Positions 45,701-52,998 of a stretch of DNA of 64,000 nt are shown here, piece by piece. The translations under genes and the position numbers were made by a program. The DNA comes from Heligmosomoides polygyrus polygyrus (lineage: Eukaryota > Nematoda > Chromadorea > Rhabditida > Heligmosomidae): the NCBI GenBank assembly GCA_947396885.1, contig OX377203.1:3534001-3598000 (forward strand), in the 5' to 3' direction. How positions within the stretch are numbered: position 1 is the stretch's first letter; each line of letters starts with the position of its first letter. The notes under the pieces are model-generated. The model had not been told where the DNA came from and did not search any database. It worked only from the letters and a program-made list of their open reading frames with translations.

Positions 45701-48700
45701 GTGAGTTGAAGGCATGGCCTATACTTCTGTCGCGGCGCCGCTCGATCAATATCGATCGAGCGCGTAGACGATCGATATCGACGGCTGCCAGTGAATCCGA
45801 ACGTCTGAGATACCTTCCATTGCAGCTGGCCATCATGAAATCGCCGACGGATCGCTCGTTGACGCTGCTCCATATGATCGTCGAGTCAATCGATCGCTCA
45901 TTCCCGGAGCTGAGCAAGTTTGCCGAGCAGTTGAAGTTCGTCGACAAGGCGTCTGGTGGTATGTTGCTCTTTTTTGTGGTTGGGTTGTGTTAGGTGGTGG
46001 TTATACTTCAGAGGGAAAGCCACCGATATCGATTGCTCGCGCGAGCTAATCGATATTTGTGGCTTTATGCCGGTATATATCGATTGCTCGCGCGAGCTAG
46101 TCGCTACTTCGTTTTGTGGTTGGGTTGTGGTTGGTGGTGTTTATACCTCAGCGGAAAAGCCACCGATATTGATTTCTAGCGCGAGCTAATCGATATTTGT
46201 GGTTCCCTTGCTGACGTGACGCTCGGCAGGCAAAGTATAAACCGCGCTCAAACGAAGCAGCGGCGGCACGAAAATAATGGCCGTTTTTTCTTCAAAAATG
46301 AATCTCCTTTCAGTGCAATGGGACAGTGTGATGTCGGACATGAAAGAGCTGGAGACTGGCTTTGAGATAGCCAGGAAGGAGAGAGCCCTCAAAGGCGACA
46401 ACTGTCCGGCCCCTCTAGCCGAGTTCCTCAACACCCACGATGAACGCATGAAGCAACTGCAGGAGCACGCCAAACTCGCCTTGGTACGTCTTCTGGCCGA
46501 GGCCTGATGGCTTTTTAACGGAGTTCTCACGATGATTCGCTCAATGGTTTCAGAAGACGTACGAGACCTGCATCGAATTCTACGGTGAGTCCGCGCGAAC
46601 GATGCCGCCGAACGATTTCTTCTCGAAGCTGAGCAAGTTCATTGTGAACTTCAACCGATGTAAGCAGGAGAACGACTCCAGGGATGCTGCGGCGAAGGTA
46701 AAGGCTGTTTCTTCTCCAAAAAGGGCACGAGCTTGCGTTTATGTAGTTTTTGCGGGTCCGAAAAGTGGTGTGATCCCAAACTGAAAGGTCCAGTGCTGAA
46801 GAATAATCGATAATATTGATCGATATTCATTGGTCAGTTCATTCAAGCCTATAGCATATTCGCATCCATCTATGACGGTCAGTGGCTTAATTCCCTAAAT
46901 GTGGTGTGATTCCTACCCAGCGGTCATTATTTTTGCGCGAACCGTGTAAACCGACTCTTTTTACGTCAGATGTCAGAAAGAATCAAAGCTTCGATCGATA
47001 TGTGCCGGACTTATAGTATTGCTTCTATACAGCGGCTACTATACTCGCATCGATCGATGATGGTCGATTGGCCGATTCGGCTATTAATTTTGCACAGATG
47101 AACATATGGAGAGAGTAGGCCAACAATTACGGTAGTAGGAAGTACGTGCAGATGAGAGGAACATGCGCGTCCGTATTACCGGCGATTGGTGGTTGATTAG
47201 GTCAGTAATTTTGCGCGGATGGACATATCGACAAAAGGACATGTTAACTTTTCTATATAGGGCTGTAATAACACAATAGTTCGAATGGATAGAGATGGAA
47301 AACAGAAATGACCACGGTTTATGGCGTCATCTTAGGTGAAAGGATGGAATATTTGCGCCGACCCTTCGTCCGTGCGTCCGCGCAAAATTAGCTGCCCCTG
47401 GAAGAGCTACATGTCATCTTGATGGAAATTCTGAGTAAAAATCAATAGCGTAGGTCGGTAAATTGGGTTTGTACGCTCACTGAGAAGCCATTGAATTGAC
47501 CATATATTCGCATCGTCGATAACGGTCGATTGTTCGATTTCTTGAATGTGTTGTGATTTCTGTCCAGTGGTCATTAATTTTGCGCGATAGTTATTCACAA
47601 GCAGAATGTTATTGCTTCTCTCCTTGTGAAGCCTTAGAGCAGCGTTCATATTCTTGATCGCTGATACGGTTGATTCGGCCATTAATTTTGCTCGGATGGA
47701 CATTCAGAGAAACGATTGCGTGTTGTAGGCCAAGAATTGTAGCAGTAGGTAGTATGCGTAGAGTGGTGAAATATTGGCGTCCTTCGATAATGGACGATTG
47801 GCTTATTCGGCCATTAATTTTGCGCGGATGGACATTCGGACAAACCATTATGTATAGTAGTTCAGGCGTTGAAGTAGTAGGTAGTATGCGTAGAGTGTTA
47901 TAACATTGGCGTCCTTCGATAATGGACGATTGGCTTATTCGGCCATTAATTTTGCGCGAATGGACGTTCGGACAAATGATTGCGTATTGTAGGCCAAGAA
48001 TTGTAGTAGTAGGTAGTATGCGTAGAGTGCGTATAACATTGACGTCCTTCCATAATGGACGATTGGTTGATTCGGCCATTAATTTTGCGCGGATGGACGT
48101 TCGGACAAATGATTGCGTATTGTAGGCCAAGAATTGTAGTAGTAGGTAGTATGCGTAGAGTGTTATAACATTGGCGTCCTTCGATTGGCCATTAATTTTG
48201 CGCGGATGGACGTTCGGACAAATGATTGCGTATTGTAGGCCAAGAATTATAGTAGTAGGTAATATGCGTAGAGTGTTGAAACATTGACGTCCTTCCATAA
48301 TGGACGATTGGTTTATTCGGCCATTAATTTTGCGCGGATGGACGTTCGGACAAACGATTGCGTATTGTAGGCCAAGAATTGTAGTAGTAGGTAGTATGCG
48401 TAGAGTGGTATAACATTGACGTCCTTCCATAATGGACGATTGGTTGATTCGGCCATTAATTTTGCGCGGATGGACATTCGGACAAACGATTGCGTATTGT
48501 AGGCCAAGAATTATATTAGTAGGTAGTACGCGTAGAGTGGTATAACATTGACGTCCTGCCATAATGGACGATTGGTTTATTCGGCCTTAATTTTGCTCGG
48601 ATGGACATTCAGACAAACGATTTCGTACTGTAGGCCAAAATAATGGATTCTTCGATAATGGACGATTTGTTTATTCGGCCATTAATTTTGCGCGGATATA

Positions 48701-50449
48701 CATGTGGACAAATAGACAGACTAACTTCTCTATGCGGAGGTGTAATGTAATAACAGGTAGTTGGAAAACAGAATTGACTACAGTTTATAGGGTCGTTCAC
48801 AAGTCTATACGTCTGTCTATGTGTCCGCGCAAAATTGGTGGCTCCTGAAAGAGCTCGTCATCTAATGGTAAATTCTGAATAAAAATCGATAATATTGGTC
48901 GATATTGATTGATTGATCAATTGAGACAGTGCCCTTATTGAGAAGTCATTCAAGCGGACAGTCACATCAGTAACCGTTGGCTGCTCAATTTCCTAAATTT
49001 GATACAATTCCTGTCCAGCGGTCGTCAATTGTGCTCGAAAAGAATCAATAACTTCGATCGATATTCCTCGGTCAGACAGTATTGCCGCCTTCATTAGGAG
49101 ACGTCGAGCAGCGCCGACATTCGTGTCCGTCGATTGATAGATTCGGCAGGACTTCAACGGTCTGCGCGTCCGTTCATGTGTCCGCGCAAAATTAGTTGCC
49201 CCTGGAAGAGCTTCATGTCATAAAGAGAATTTATCAGTTCATCGATTTCATCGATTTTTCCTGGGGTGAAGCGAGTAGGGCGGGGCAAATGGACAAAGTC
49301 GATCGATCGAATAGTATCGATTTTTGCCTGTCTTAGGCTGAATCTATCTAGAAAGTGTCCGTTTCAGCGACAACGCGATGAGACCGAGCGACGGTCGCGT
49401 GCGGCGTCGAAAACGCAACAACACGACGGCATCATGCGCGAGTTGACGGAACGCGTCGGCAACGGAACGGCTGCGAAGCGGCAGCGCGGCAAGATCGACA
49501 GTCAGCAGATCGGCCACGGCGATTTCGAGAAGCTGATGAGCGGTGCGTTTCATGTAGCTGATCTCGCATCAAGGGCTCGTTCATAGTCTGTGGCGGAAGC
49601 GACCTTTTTTTTGTCAGAGCGTGCAAATCGATTGAAGAAAAATAAAATGATCGATACGTATACTTTGCTTGGGCGATCTCTCGCTGGCGTCAGTGTCTGT
49701 AAATGGGCTCCAAACCAGTGTTTATACTTGAATGTGGGAATCACTGATGTCGCTTAGGTGGAATTTATACTTCCGTCGCGGAGCGACACAGCGTTATGGA
49801 AGGTATCAGTATCGATCGTCTGAGCCGCTCAATCGATATGGCTATATTTCGTAAGGCCCCGTTTATACTTCGACGCCGAGCGACACGTATGGTGGCCACA
49901 TTGATTGAGCGACGCCATCGATCAATTTGGTTACCTTACATGCCGTGGCGGGACTCGGAGTCGGAAGTAAAAACGGGGCCTAACGCCTCTCCGCTCAGCG
50001 TCTGAAGTATAAATCTCGACCTAGGTCCCGTTTATACTTCCGACGCCGAGCGACGCGATGGCATGTGTAGTGGTCGTATTGATTGTGCGACGCGATCGAT
50101 CAATGTGGCCACAATACGTGGCGTCGCGTCGCTCGGCGTCGAAGTATAAACGGGGCCTTACGTAGAGTGGGGGAGATCGATATTGATCCGGGTCGGTGGT
50201 TTCGTGCTGCGCGCGACTTCGCGGCTAAAGTCTAAACCCTGCTCAGGCTTCGAACTTTTTCTGTGGAGAATTAATGCGCCCGCGTTTTCAGGACTCAAAC
50301 AGACGTATCCAGTGACGTCGTCGCTATCGGCTCCGACGCCGTCAAGGCGGAAAGTCAGCGCCAGTCCGTCGCCGGCCGCCAGAGCCGGCCCTCCACCGGT
50401 GGCGGCCAAGACGACGCGAGTGGTGGCGGTGGATCGCGATCGGCAATGA
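30664..50449 (+). CDS. frl: FRL/FMNL-class formin (24 exons, 1064 aa)
   Basis: Formins nucleate and elongate unbranched actin filaments; FRL/FMNL members are Rho-family effectors acting at the cortex, in protrusions and in adhesion. Exons join in one frame as 30664-30741, 34169-34252, 34457-34617, 36129-36221, 36281-36387, 36466-36572, 36631-36707, 39429-39522, 39666-39723, 40213-40340, 42842-43136, 43201-43287, 43350-43517, 43635-43794, 44614-44707, 44766-44958, 45016-45191, 45385-45489, 45551-45700, 45826-45958, 46314-46483, 46554-46697, 49368-49542 and 50292-50449. They total 3195 nt with the stop, typical for the family. Order: GBD/FH3 (about 15-330), coiled coil (360-455), FH1 (457-565), FH2 (566-954), DAD-like helix (974-996). 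FRL rather than DAAM or Diaphanous is favoured by EKKW (45-48), SLRTN (101-105) and [14 protein letters not shown] (195-208). Every intron is GT/AG. The start is the first ATG after a likely acceptor. Confidence 0.93.
31093..31278. mobile_element. Family B MITE in formin intron 1
   Basis: GCTGGTCGCTAATGTGGCCT at the left is mirrored by GTAGCCCACATTAGCGACCA at the right. A poly-G run at 31182-31193 and a CTGATTGGCTG box are inside. Confidence 0.8.
31508..31710. mobile_element. Family B MITE in formin intron 1
   Basis: TACTAGTCGTTAAAGTGGCC faces GGCCACATTAACGACTAGTG. The interior carries TTCTGATTGGCTTG-type boxes. Confidence 0.85.
32040..32555. mobile_element. ~510-bp palindrome in formin intron 1
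   Basis: The turn is near 32290. AAGGTGTTGGACGATCTACA, ATCGATCGATTTTATCGAT and ATATCGGCCGGTCGACGGCT in the left arm all have mirrored counterparts in the right arm (32343-32515). Arm identity is high. A G-run at 32396-32403 differs between arms. Confidence 0.85.
33131..33305. mobile_element. Family B MITE in formin intron 1
   Basis: GGTACTTGTCGGTAATTTGA faces GCCGCATTATAGACTAGTAC. Diverged copy. Confidence 0.7.
33418..33583. mobile_element. Family B MITE in formin intron 1
   Basis: GGTACTAGTCGTTAACGTGG faces GGCCGCATTAGCGACTAGTT. Confidence 0.85.
33731..34135. repeat. Three-copy tandem repeat, 147-bp unit, family A-derived
   Basis: GCGGTTTATACTT recurs at 33734, 33881 and 34028. Each unit contains ATATCGATCGTT and CCAATCGATATCGATTG, and the spacer GGTGCAAACTCTAGCTA. 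It looks like a tandemly amplified family A element and ends ~35 bp before exon 2. Confidence 0.88.
34169..34617 (+). CDS. frl: Formin exons 2-3 (GTPase-binding region)
   Basis: Exon 2 is 34169-34252 (phase 0 at both ends, donor GTGAGT) and contains the family signature around [14 protein letters not shown]. Exon 3 is 34457-34617, ending with a two-base overhang before GTAAGT, and encodes the GBD/FH3 helices through [11 protein letters not shown]. The 204-bp intron between them is unusually clean apart from a small TATCGATT-rich hairpin at 34325-34400, which lies within it. Confidence 0.93.
34891..35057. mobile_element. Family B MITE in formin intron 3
   Basis: GGTTACTTGTCGTTAATGTG faces GGCCACATTAACTACTAGTA, with CACAGCCAATCAGAG inside. 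Confidence 0.85.
35125..35700. repeat. Two-copy direct repeat (~275 bp) in formin intron 3
   Basis: The block starting GCCGCTTTGCACTGCAAGGG at 35138 repeats at 35409. Both copies contain GGCGTGGTCCTGTCGAGG, GATTTCGAGTC and TTTTAAGAGATATG. A third partial copy with GGGGCGTGGTTCTGG is at about 35914-35960. Apparent frames through it are chance. Confidence 0.85.
36129..36707 (+). CDS. frl: Formin exons 4-7 (FH3 region)
   Basis: Exons 36129-36221, 36281-36387, 36466-36572 and 36631-36707 are separated by introns of only 58-78 bp. Encoded landmarks are [20 protein letters not shown], a serine/threonine-rich linker in exon 5 (residues ~140-174, typical insertion point in the family), [17 protein letters not shown], and [20 protein letters not shown]. 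All splice phases agree. Confidence 0.93.
36867..37130. mobile_element. Composite family A MITE in formin intron 7
   Basis: It begins GACCCCGTTTATACTTCGAC after TAA and ends GAAGTATAAATCTCAC before TTA. The inside holds at least two mirrored GCCGAGCGACGCGACGCC blocks around GTAAGTACGCCG, so a second copy appears nested or duplicated. Confidence 0.75.
37140..38760. repeat. MITE-derived minisatellite with higher-order period
   Basis: About 17 units of ~80-110 bp. Each combines a GAAGTATAAACTATGTCTAA-type end (the family A terminus) with ATCGATATTGATGGCTTTT-type sequence. A longer period of ~543 bp is visible: the block starting AAGTATAAACGATGT at 37868 with following GTGATCGTTTT and GTCCGAGAGTGAAAG recurs at 38411. 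It lies wholly inside formin intron 7. Confidence 0.85.
39055..39345 (-). mobile_element. Probable degraded SINE in formin intron 7
   Basis: GGGTGCGCCATGCATCCTG at the left resembles the reversed SINE 3' end, and GAACCTGGGATCGAATCC at the right resembles a B-box region. The ~290-bp spacing equals SINE length, but the middle is poorly conserved. Confidence 0.4.
39429..40340 (+). CDS. frl: Formin exons 8-10 (FH3 end, dimerisation region)
   Basis: Exons 39429-39522, 39666-39723 and 40213-40340. The split codon after exon 7 restores [20 protein letters not shown], a strong family match. Exon 9 gives [14 protein letters not shown], and exon 10 gives [16 protein letters not shown] and [17 protein letters not shown]. 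The long intron before exon 8 holds the MITE-derived satellite. Confidence 0.93.
39800..40130. repeat. Degraded inverted repeat with GCCA-TGGCGTC blocks
   Basis: GCCGACGCCACGTGGCGTCTT at 39831 is echoed by TGACGTGAAGACGCTAGATG and by CAAATGGCGTC at 40032 and 40080. It resembles the sequences around 43990-44470 (ACGACGCCAAATAGCATC), so it is a dispersed repeat in introns. Confidence 0.5.
40385..40518. mobile_element. Family A MITE in formin intron 10
   Basis: GGCCCCGTTTATACTTCGTC to GACGAAGTATAAACGGGGTC, with TTA on both sides (40382-40384, 40519-40521). 134 bp. Confidence 0.93.
40522..40618. mobile_element. Family A MITE, tandem neighbour
   Basis: GGGCCCGTTTATACTTCGAC to GTCGGAAGTATTAACGGGGCC, flanked by TTA. 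It shares one TTA with the preceding element, so one was inserted into or next to the other's target duplication. The 97-bp length reflects an internal deletion. Confidence 0.9.
41054..41150. repeat. Dispersed repeat, inverted partner of 44190-44275
   Basis: CGGTTTAATTACCCAAGTTTG followed by AGGTACTTACGA is the reverse complement of ATCGTAGGTACCTCAAACTT and following bases at 44183. The copies lie in introns 10 and 14 of the same gene in opposite orientation. Confidence 0.7.
41249..41340. mobile_element. Family B MITE, left half
   Basis: GCACTAGTAGATAATGTGGC followed by CTACATGGGG and CAGCCAATCGC. The right half is missing. Confidence 0.65.
41575..42690. repeat. Cluster of family A-related repeats in formin intron 10
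   Basis: Three long copies (about 41630-41790, 42300-42420, 42535-42675) share GGCGAGAA-TTTGGTGA, GTTTATACTTATGTTGCT, CTACTGCACAAGA, GCGATCGATATCGATTAGGC and CAAGCTGCAG-type sequence. Smaller units lie at 41935-42240. Confidence 0.8.
42842..43287 (+). CDS. frl: Formin exons 11-12 (coiled coil)
   Basis: Exon 42842-43136 and exon 43201-43287. Residues ~360-455 are highly charged with leucine/glutamate heptads (for example [20 protein letters not shown] and [20 protein letters not shown]), as expected between FH3 and FH1. The donor of exon 11 is GTGAGT at 43137; translation through the intron would run on, which explains longer apparent frames here. Confidence 0.92.
43350..43794 (+). CDS. frl: Formin exons 13-14 (FH1, proline-rich)
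   Basis: Exons 43350-43517 and 43635-43794. Poly-proline tracts include [40 protein letters not shown] and [13 protein letters not shown]1 binds profilin-actin and feeds the FH2 ring. A family A MITE half (43536-43610) occupies most of the intron between them. Confidence 0.92.
43536..43610. repeat. Family A MITE half in formin intron 13
   Basis: GTGTTTATACTTCAACGCCC followed by ATCGATCACGGCGCG. It fills most of a 117-bp intron without disturbing its splice sites. Confidence 0.65.
43940..44590. repeat. Dispersed repeats in formin intron 14
   Basis: Two related blocks (43990-44165 and 44285-44465) share ACGTCATG, TACCTGTGGAA/TACCCGTGGAA, ACGACGCCA-ATAGCATC and GTTTTGACTGG/GTTTTGACCTG. A G-run is at 43957-43969. 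Near 44496-44585 a family A half ends GACTGAAGTATAAACTCC. Confidence 0.65.
44614..46697 (+). CDS. frl: Formin exons 15-22 (FH2 domain)
   Basis: Exons 44614-44707, 44766-44958, 45016-45191, 45385-45489, 45551-45700, 45826-45958, 46314-46483 and 46554-46697. FH2 starts at [20 protein letters not shown] (Trp574 in the lasso) and contains the signature [18 protein letters not shown] (about 783-800) and [10 protein letters not shown]. It ends with [16 protein letters not shown] serine/glycine-rich insert (residues ~618-645, [12 protein letters not shown]) sits early in FH2 where family members carry variable loops. In exon 22 a GTGAGT at 46585 is read through as coding because the protein match continues ([14 protein letters not shown]). 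Confidence 0.93.
46000..46255. repeat. Duplicated family A-derived unit in formin intron 20
   Basis: AAGCCACCGATATCGATTGC at 46018 and AAGCCACCGATATTGATTTC at 46158 mark two copies ~140 bp apart. GCGCGAGCTAATCGATATTTG follows each, and the right end is GGCAAAGTATAAACCGCGC. Confidence 0.75.
46790..47640. repeat. Family E sequence in formin intron 22
   Basis: Degenerate repeats with GTCATTATTTTTGCGCGAAC, TTAATTTTGCACAGATG, GTAATTTTGCGCGGATGG and CCGCGCAAAATTAGCTGCC in both orientations. Same family as 9846-10560. Confidence 0.7.
47640..48700. repeat. ~132-bp satellite array in formin intron 22
   Basis: About eight units, each with ATAATGGACGATTGG, TATTCGGCCATTAATTTTGC, GCGGATGGAC, TTGCGTATTGTAGGCCAAGA and GTAGTATGCGTAGAGTG. 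GGCCATTAATTTTGCGC recurs near 47811, 47942, 48077, 48188, 48320, 48454 and 48678. 132 is a multiple of three, which keeps a 317-codon minus-strand frame open (47609-48562) without implying a protein. Confidence 0.9.
48701..49260. repeat. Family E sequence flanking the satellite
   Basis: GTCCGCGCAAAATTGGTGGC at 48830 and GTCCGCGCAAAATTAGTTGC at 49181, with AATATTGGTCGATATTGATT between. It runs to ~110 bp before exon 23. Confidence 0.65.
49368..50449 (+). CDS. frl: Formin exons 23-24 (DAD-like region and tail)
   Basis: Exons 49368-49542 and 50292-50449. [15 protein letters not shown] followed by AAKRQRGK (residues ~974-996) fits the Diaphanous autoregulatory pattern, a hydrophobic helix followed by basic residues. 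Such a DAD binds the N-terminal region to hold the protein inactive. The tail is Ser/Pro/Ala-rich and ends VVAVDRDRQ. Stop TGA at 50447-50449. Confidence 0.88.
49758..50020. mobile_element. Family A element interrupted by another family A MITE
   Basis: GGTGGAATTTATACTTCCGT at the left pairs with GTCTGAAGTATAAATCTCG at the right; between them sits the complete copy 49855-49980. Intron 23 of the formin gene. Confidence 0.75.
49855..49980. mobile_element. Family A MITE, nested
   Basis: GGCCCCGTTTATACTTCGAC to GTCGGAAGTAAAAACGGGGCC, TAA on both sides (49852-49854, 49981-49983). 126 bp. Confidence 0.92.
50024..50157. mobile_element. Family A MITE in formin intron 23
   Basis: GGTCCCGTTTATACTTCCGA to TCGAAGTATAAACGGGGCC; flanks CTA (left) and TTA (right), a slightly decayed TWA duplication. 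Ends 134 bp before the last exon. Confidence 0.9.
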
Positions 50450-50785
50450 GCCAGCCAACCAGCTCGTGAAACTCCTGAACCATAGCCAACTATTCTGGTC
50501 ACTGTCTCTTCGACATCTCGCAGTCATTTTTCCTGTCCTTACTACGTTCCTTCCTCTCCCTCTGCCTATCTACGGGTCGCCTGGCGAATCACTGTACCGG
50601 ATTTGTCCCCTTCTGCGCGACTTTTGTACTCTCTCTCTCTCTCTCTGTTCTGTTGATATTCGTTGTGTAAAAAGGAAATTCCAGTCCCGGTCGTGAATGC
50701 GGCTATAATAGATGTATTAGAAGATGTGTGTATGTCTGTGTGTGTGCGTGCTGTTAAGTTTGCTTGCCTTTCTGTAGCCATTTGG

Positions 50786-50900
50786 GGCGGTTTATACTTG
50801 AGTCGCAGCGCGCGGCAATATCGATCAGCTAGCGAATGTAATCGATATTGATGGATTTTGCGCGCTGTCGCCGCGCACGCGACACAAGTATAAACCGCGC
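50786..50900. mobile_element. Family A MITE in the formin 3' UTR
   Basis: GGGCGGTTTATACTTGAGTC faces GACACAAGTATAAACCGCGCC. It lies between the stop codon and the poly-A signals, so it should be transcribed and could fold in the mRNA. Confidence 0.8.
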
Positions 50901-51316
50901 CGTACTCCTCCAAATACCAGACGCAAAGAGACGTGTTGATGTGATCAGCGACATTGTATCGAAGAGATTATCGAAGTCATCGCCACATTTGTGGTGGCCA
51001 GGCCCACTCCGCGCCATTCGATGTGATACATTCATTCAAAGGTGTTACTGTAAGCATTTGCCCCTCCCCTGCGACGCCCGCATTTCAATCGATTTGTATA
51101 TTTTCTATGCGAAGTGTATGTTTGTGTGTGTCTATCCTATGTGTAGTTGTATTCAGTTGTCATCGTCATCATCGTCGTTGTCGTATGCGCCCGGCTACTG
51201 TGGCTCCTTCCCCCTAAGGGAGAAGGACGTGCAGTCGTCGTCGCTCGACCTCTTGTCATCATGGATTGTTAACACGCGAGAGTATAATAGAGAGTTATTT
51301 AACTCGGTTTTCGTTT

Positions 51317-51333
51317 AATAAAACCCTAATAAA
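51317..51333 (+). terminator. Polyadenylation signals
   Basis: Two AATAAA hexamers (51317-51322 and 51328-51333) in the expected orientation about 870 bp after the formin stop. They are the clearest candidates for its 3' end. Confidence 0.55.
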
Positions 51334-51390
51334 GACGATGTCTTAAGTATGTTCTCCACAGCGTCGAGCCTTCAGCCGAAGCTACTTGTA

Positions 51391-51432
51391 TCAGGCTGTC
51401 GCAAAATTAATCGCCGAAAAGGACCACTCACT
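51391..51432. mobile_element. Solo mariner terminus
   Basis: TCAGGCTGTCGCAAAATTAA with TCGCCGAAAAGGACC copies the end of the mariner at 52999-54271 and is preceded by TA. No partner terminus is present, and ~40 bp in it passes into family C-like sequence. Confidence 0.75.
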
Positions 51433-51524
51433 TGAATTTGATTTGACAGGTGTCCGATTTAATTTAAAGTTAAATTACAGTTATGAAATATCTATCATCA
51501 CAACATACGAACAACAATATCAAA

Positions 51525-52716
51525 TCATTTGAAGTAACCATCCTTTACATCAATTGTCTTTCGCCAACGTGCTGGTAAGTCATGGATGCCTTTTCTCCAA
51601 AACGTGGCCGGTTGTGATTCGAAAAATGTGAGCAGTGCCTCCTTGACATCCTCTCGGTTCCTAAATTGCTGGCCGTCCAAATAGCGTTGAAGGCTTGAAA
51701 ACGAATGACAATCAGAAGGAGCTAGATCTGGTGAGTAGGGTGGATGTGGAAGAACGGTCCATCCGCAGTCCGCCGACTCAGCCGCCGTCGCTCTAGCAAT
51801 ACGCGGTCTAGCGGTGTCGTGCTGAAAATACACCTTAACTTGCTCTCCTCGTGTGGTTTGAAGGTGGCCCTCAACTTCCTCAGTTGGTTGACGTAAACCT
51901 CTGCCGTCACTGCTATCCCTTCGTCCAGCAGCTCCCAGTACTCTACGCCAAGAACGCTCCTCCAAATGCATAGCATCACCTTTTCCACGTGAATGTCGGG
52001 TTTCCGAACGTCCTCTGCCTCTCCAGTTGCGTCAACCCACTGTGCACGCCGGTGATAATTAGAGTAGAGTATCCACTTCTCATCCCCGGTGACAGGGTTG
52101 TCCAGTCATCCGTGGGTACATCTGAGGGTAAGGAGAGACAGAGCGACATCGGCTCCGCGGTCCATGTCATGTTGTGTCAAGTCGTGAGGTACCCAGCGAC
52201 CCAATTTTTGCACCTTGCCAATCGACTTCAACCCTCGAACGACTGTTGGGTGACTAACACCAAGAGTGCTTGATAGTTCGCGAGTGGTTTGGTATGAGTC
52301 CGCTTCCACTCTACTTCGGAGGCCATCCAAATCCAGTGTCATCGGCGCTCTTCTCGTTCATCATCTTCAACGGAAAATTCACCAACTGCAAACTTCGAGA
52401 ACCACTGGTACATAGTACTTCGAGCAGGAGCACTCTCGTTGTGAACATCCTTCAGGTGACGATACGATTCGTTGGCATTGAGGCCAGATTGATGCAGGAA
52501 TAACATGACGTGCCGAATATGCGTCTCACTTGGGATGAATTGCTTAGCCATAATAGCTGACGTTAACAACGCAGAAGTAAATGTCAGAAACAGTTTTGTA
52601 GCCCTTCCCTTTGTCTATCGATTGATCATTTACGCGTTGATACATGCGAGAAATTTGGCGGGAAAATGCGCTTTCAATTCAGGAGGGATCAAATGTCCGA
52701 GAACTTAGGCACCAAC
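51525..52716 (-). mobile_element. Mariner transposon, frameshifted transposase
   Basis: The transposase reads right to left in several frames: MAKQFIPSETHIRHVMLFLH (start near 52548), the helix-turn-helix RSTMYQWFSKF, WVPHDLTQ, catalytic GDEKW near 52090, then HDTARPRIA and HPPYSPDLAPSD. Exactly 34 residues lie between the second and third catalytic aspartates, which defines D,D34D mariners. Frameshifts near 52340, 52100 and 51960 inactivate it. The right terminus TTAGGTTGGTGCCTAAGTTC (complement of 52697-52716) is present; the left terminus is lost. Confidence 0.92.
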
Positions 52717-52998
52717 CTAATAGAATTTAAAAAATTCAAGGGAAGTTACACCAATCCTCCTTGGACAAGAAATTTCTACCAACTGTTTCGAGAAGTCTCT
52801 AGTTTAATCTGAAAAACGCCTACTGCATTTTTAAAATATCCGGTTCGAAGTGTCCAATTTGGTTTGAAAAAGTGTCCAAAATTTGCTTAAAAAGGTTTTG
52901 TTTGAGTAGTGTCCAGTTTAATTTGAAAATTTTATTTATTTATGATTATGACTATTTAAAACAGTCGTTTGATAAATCTATGTATTCAACTACAATTA
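52717..52998. repeat. Family C fragment between mariners
   Basis: AGAAATTTCTACCAACTG, GAGAAGTCTCTAGTTTAATC and AAGTGTCCAATTTGG are degenerate family C blocks. Confidence 0.55.

Larger units (their letters stand above)
50450..51340 (+). other. frl: Presumed 3' UTR of the formin gene
   Basis: Follows the stop codon without a recognisable coding exon. It contains a CT run (50630-50647), a TG-rich stretch (50726-50750), the family A MITE and terminal poly-A signals. The true cleavage site is not determinable here. Confidence 0.5.

Noticed and set aside
46585..46590. GTGAGT in exon 22 of the formin as a donor site
   Set aside because: FRL-like protein similarity continues across it in frame to a better donor at 46698.
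47640..48700. Regular ~132-bp repeats as a CRISPR-like array
   Set aside because: The whole unit is conserved with no unique spacers, and the context is a eukaryotic intron. It is a satellite.
34169..50449. DAAM or Diaphanous identity for the formin
   Set aside because: The GBD/FH3 signatures ([28 protein letters not shown]) match the FRL/FMNL class better.
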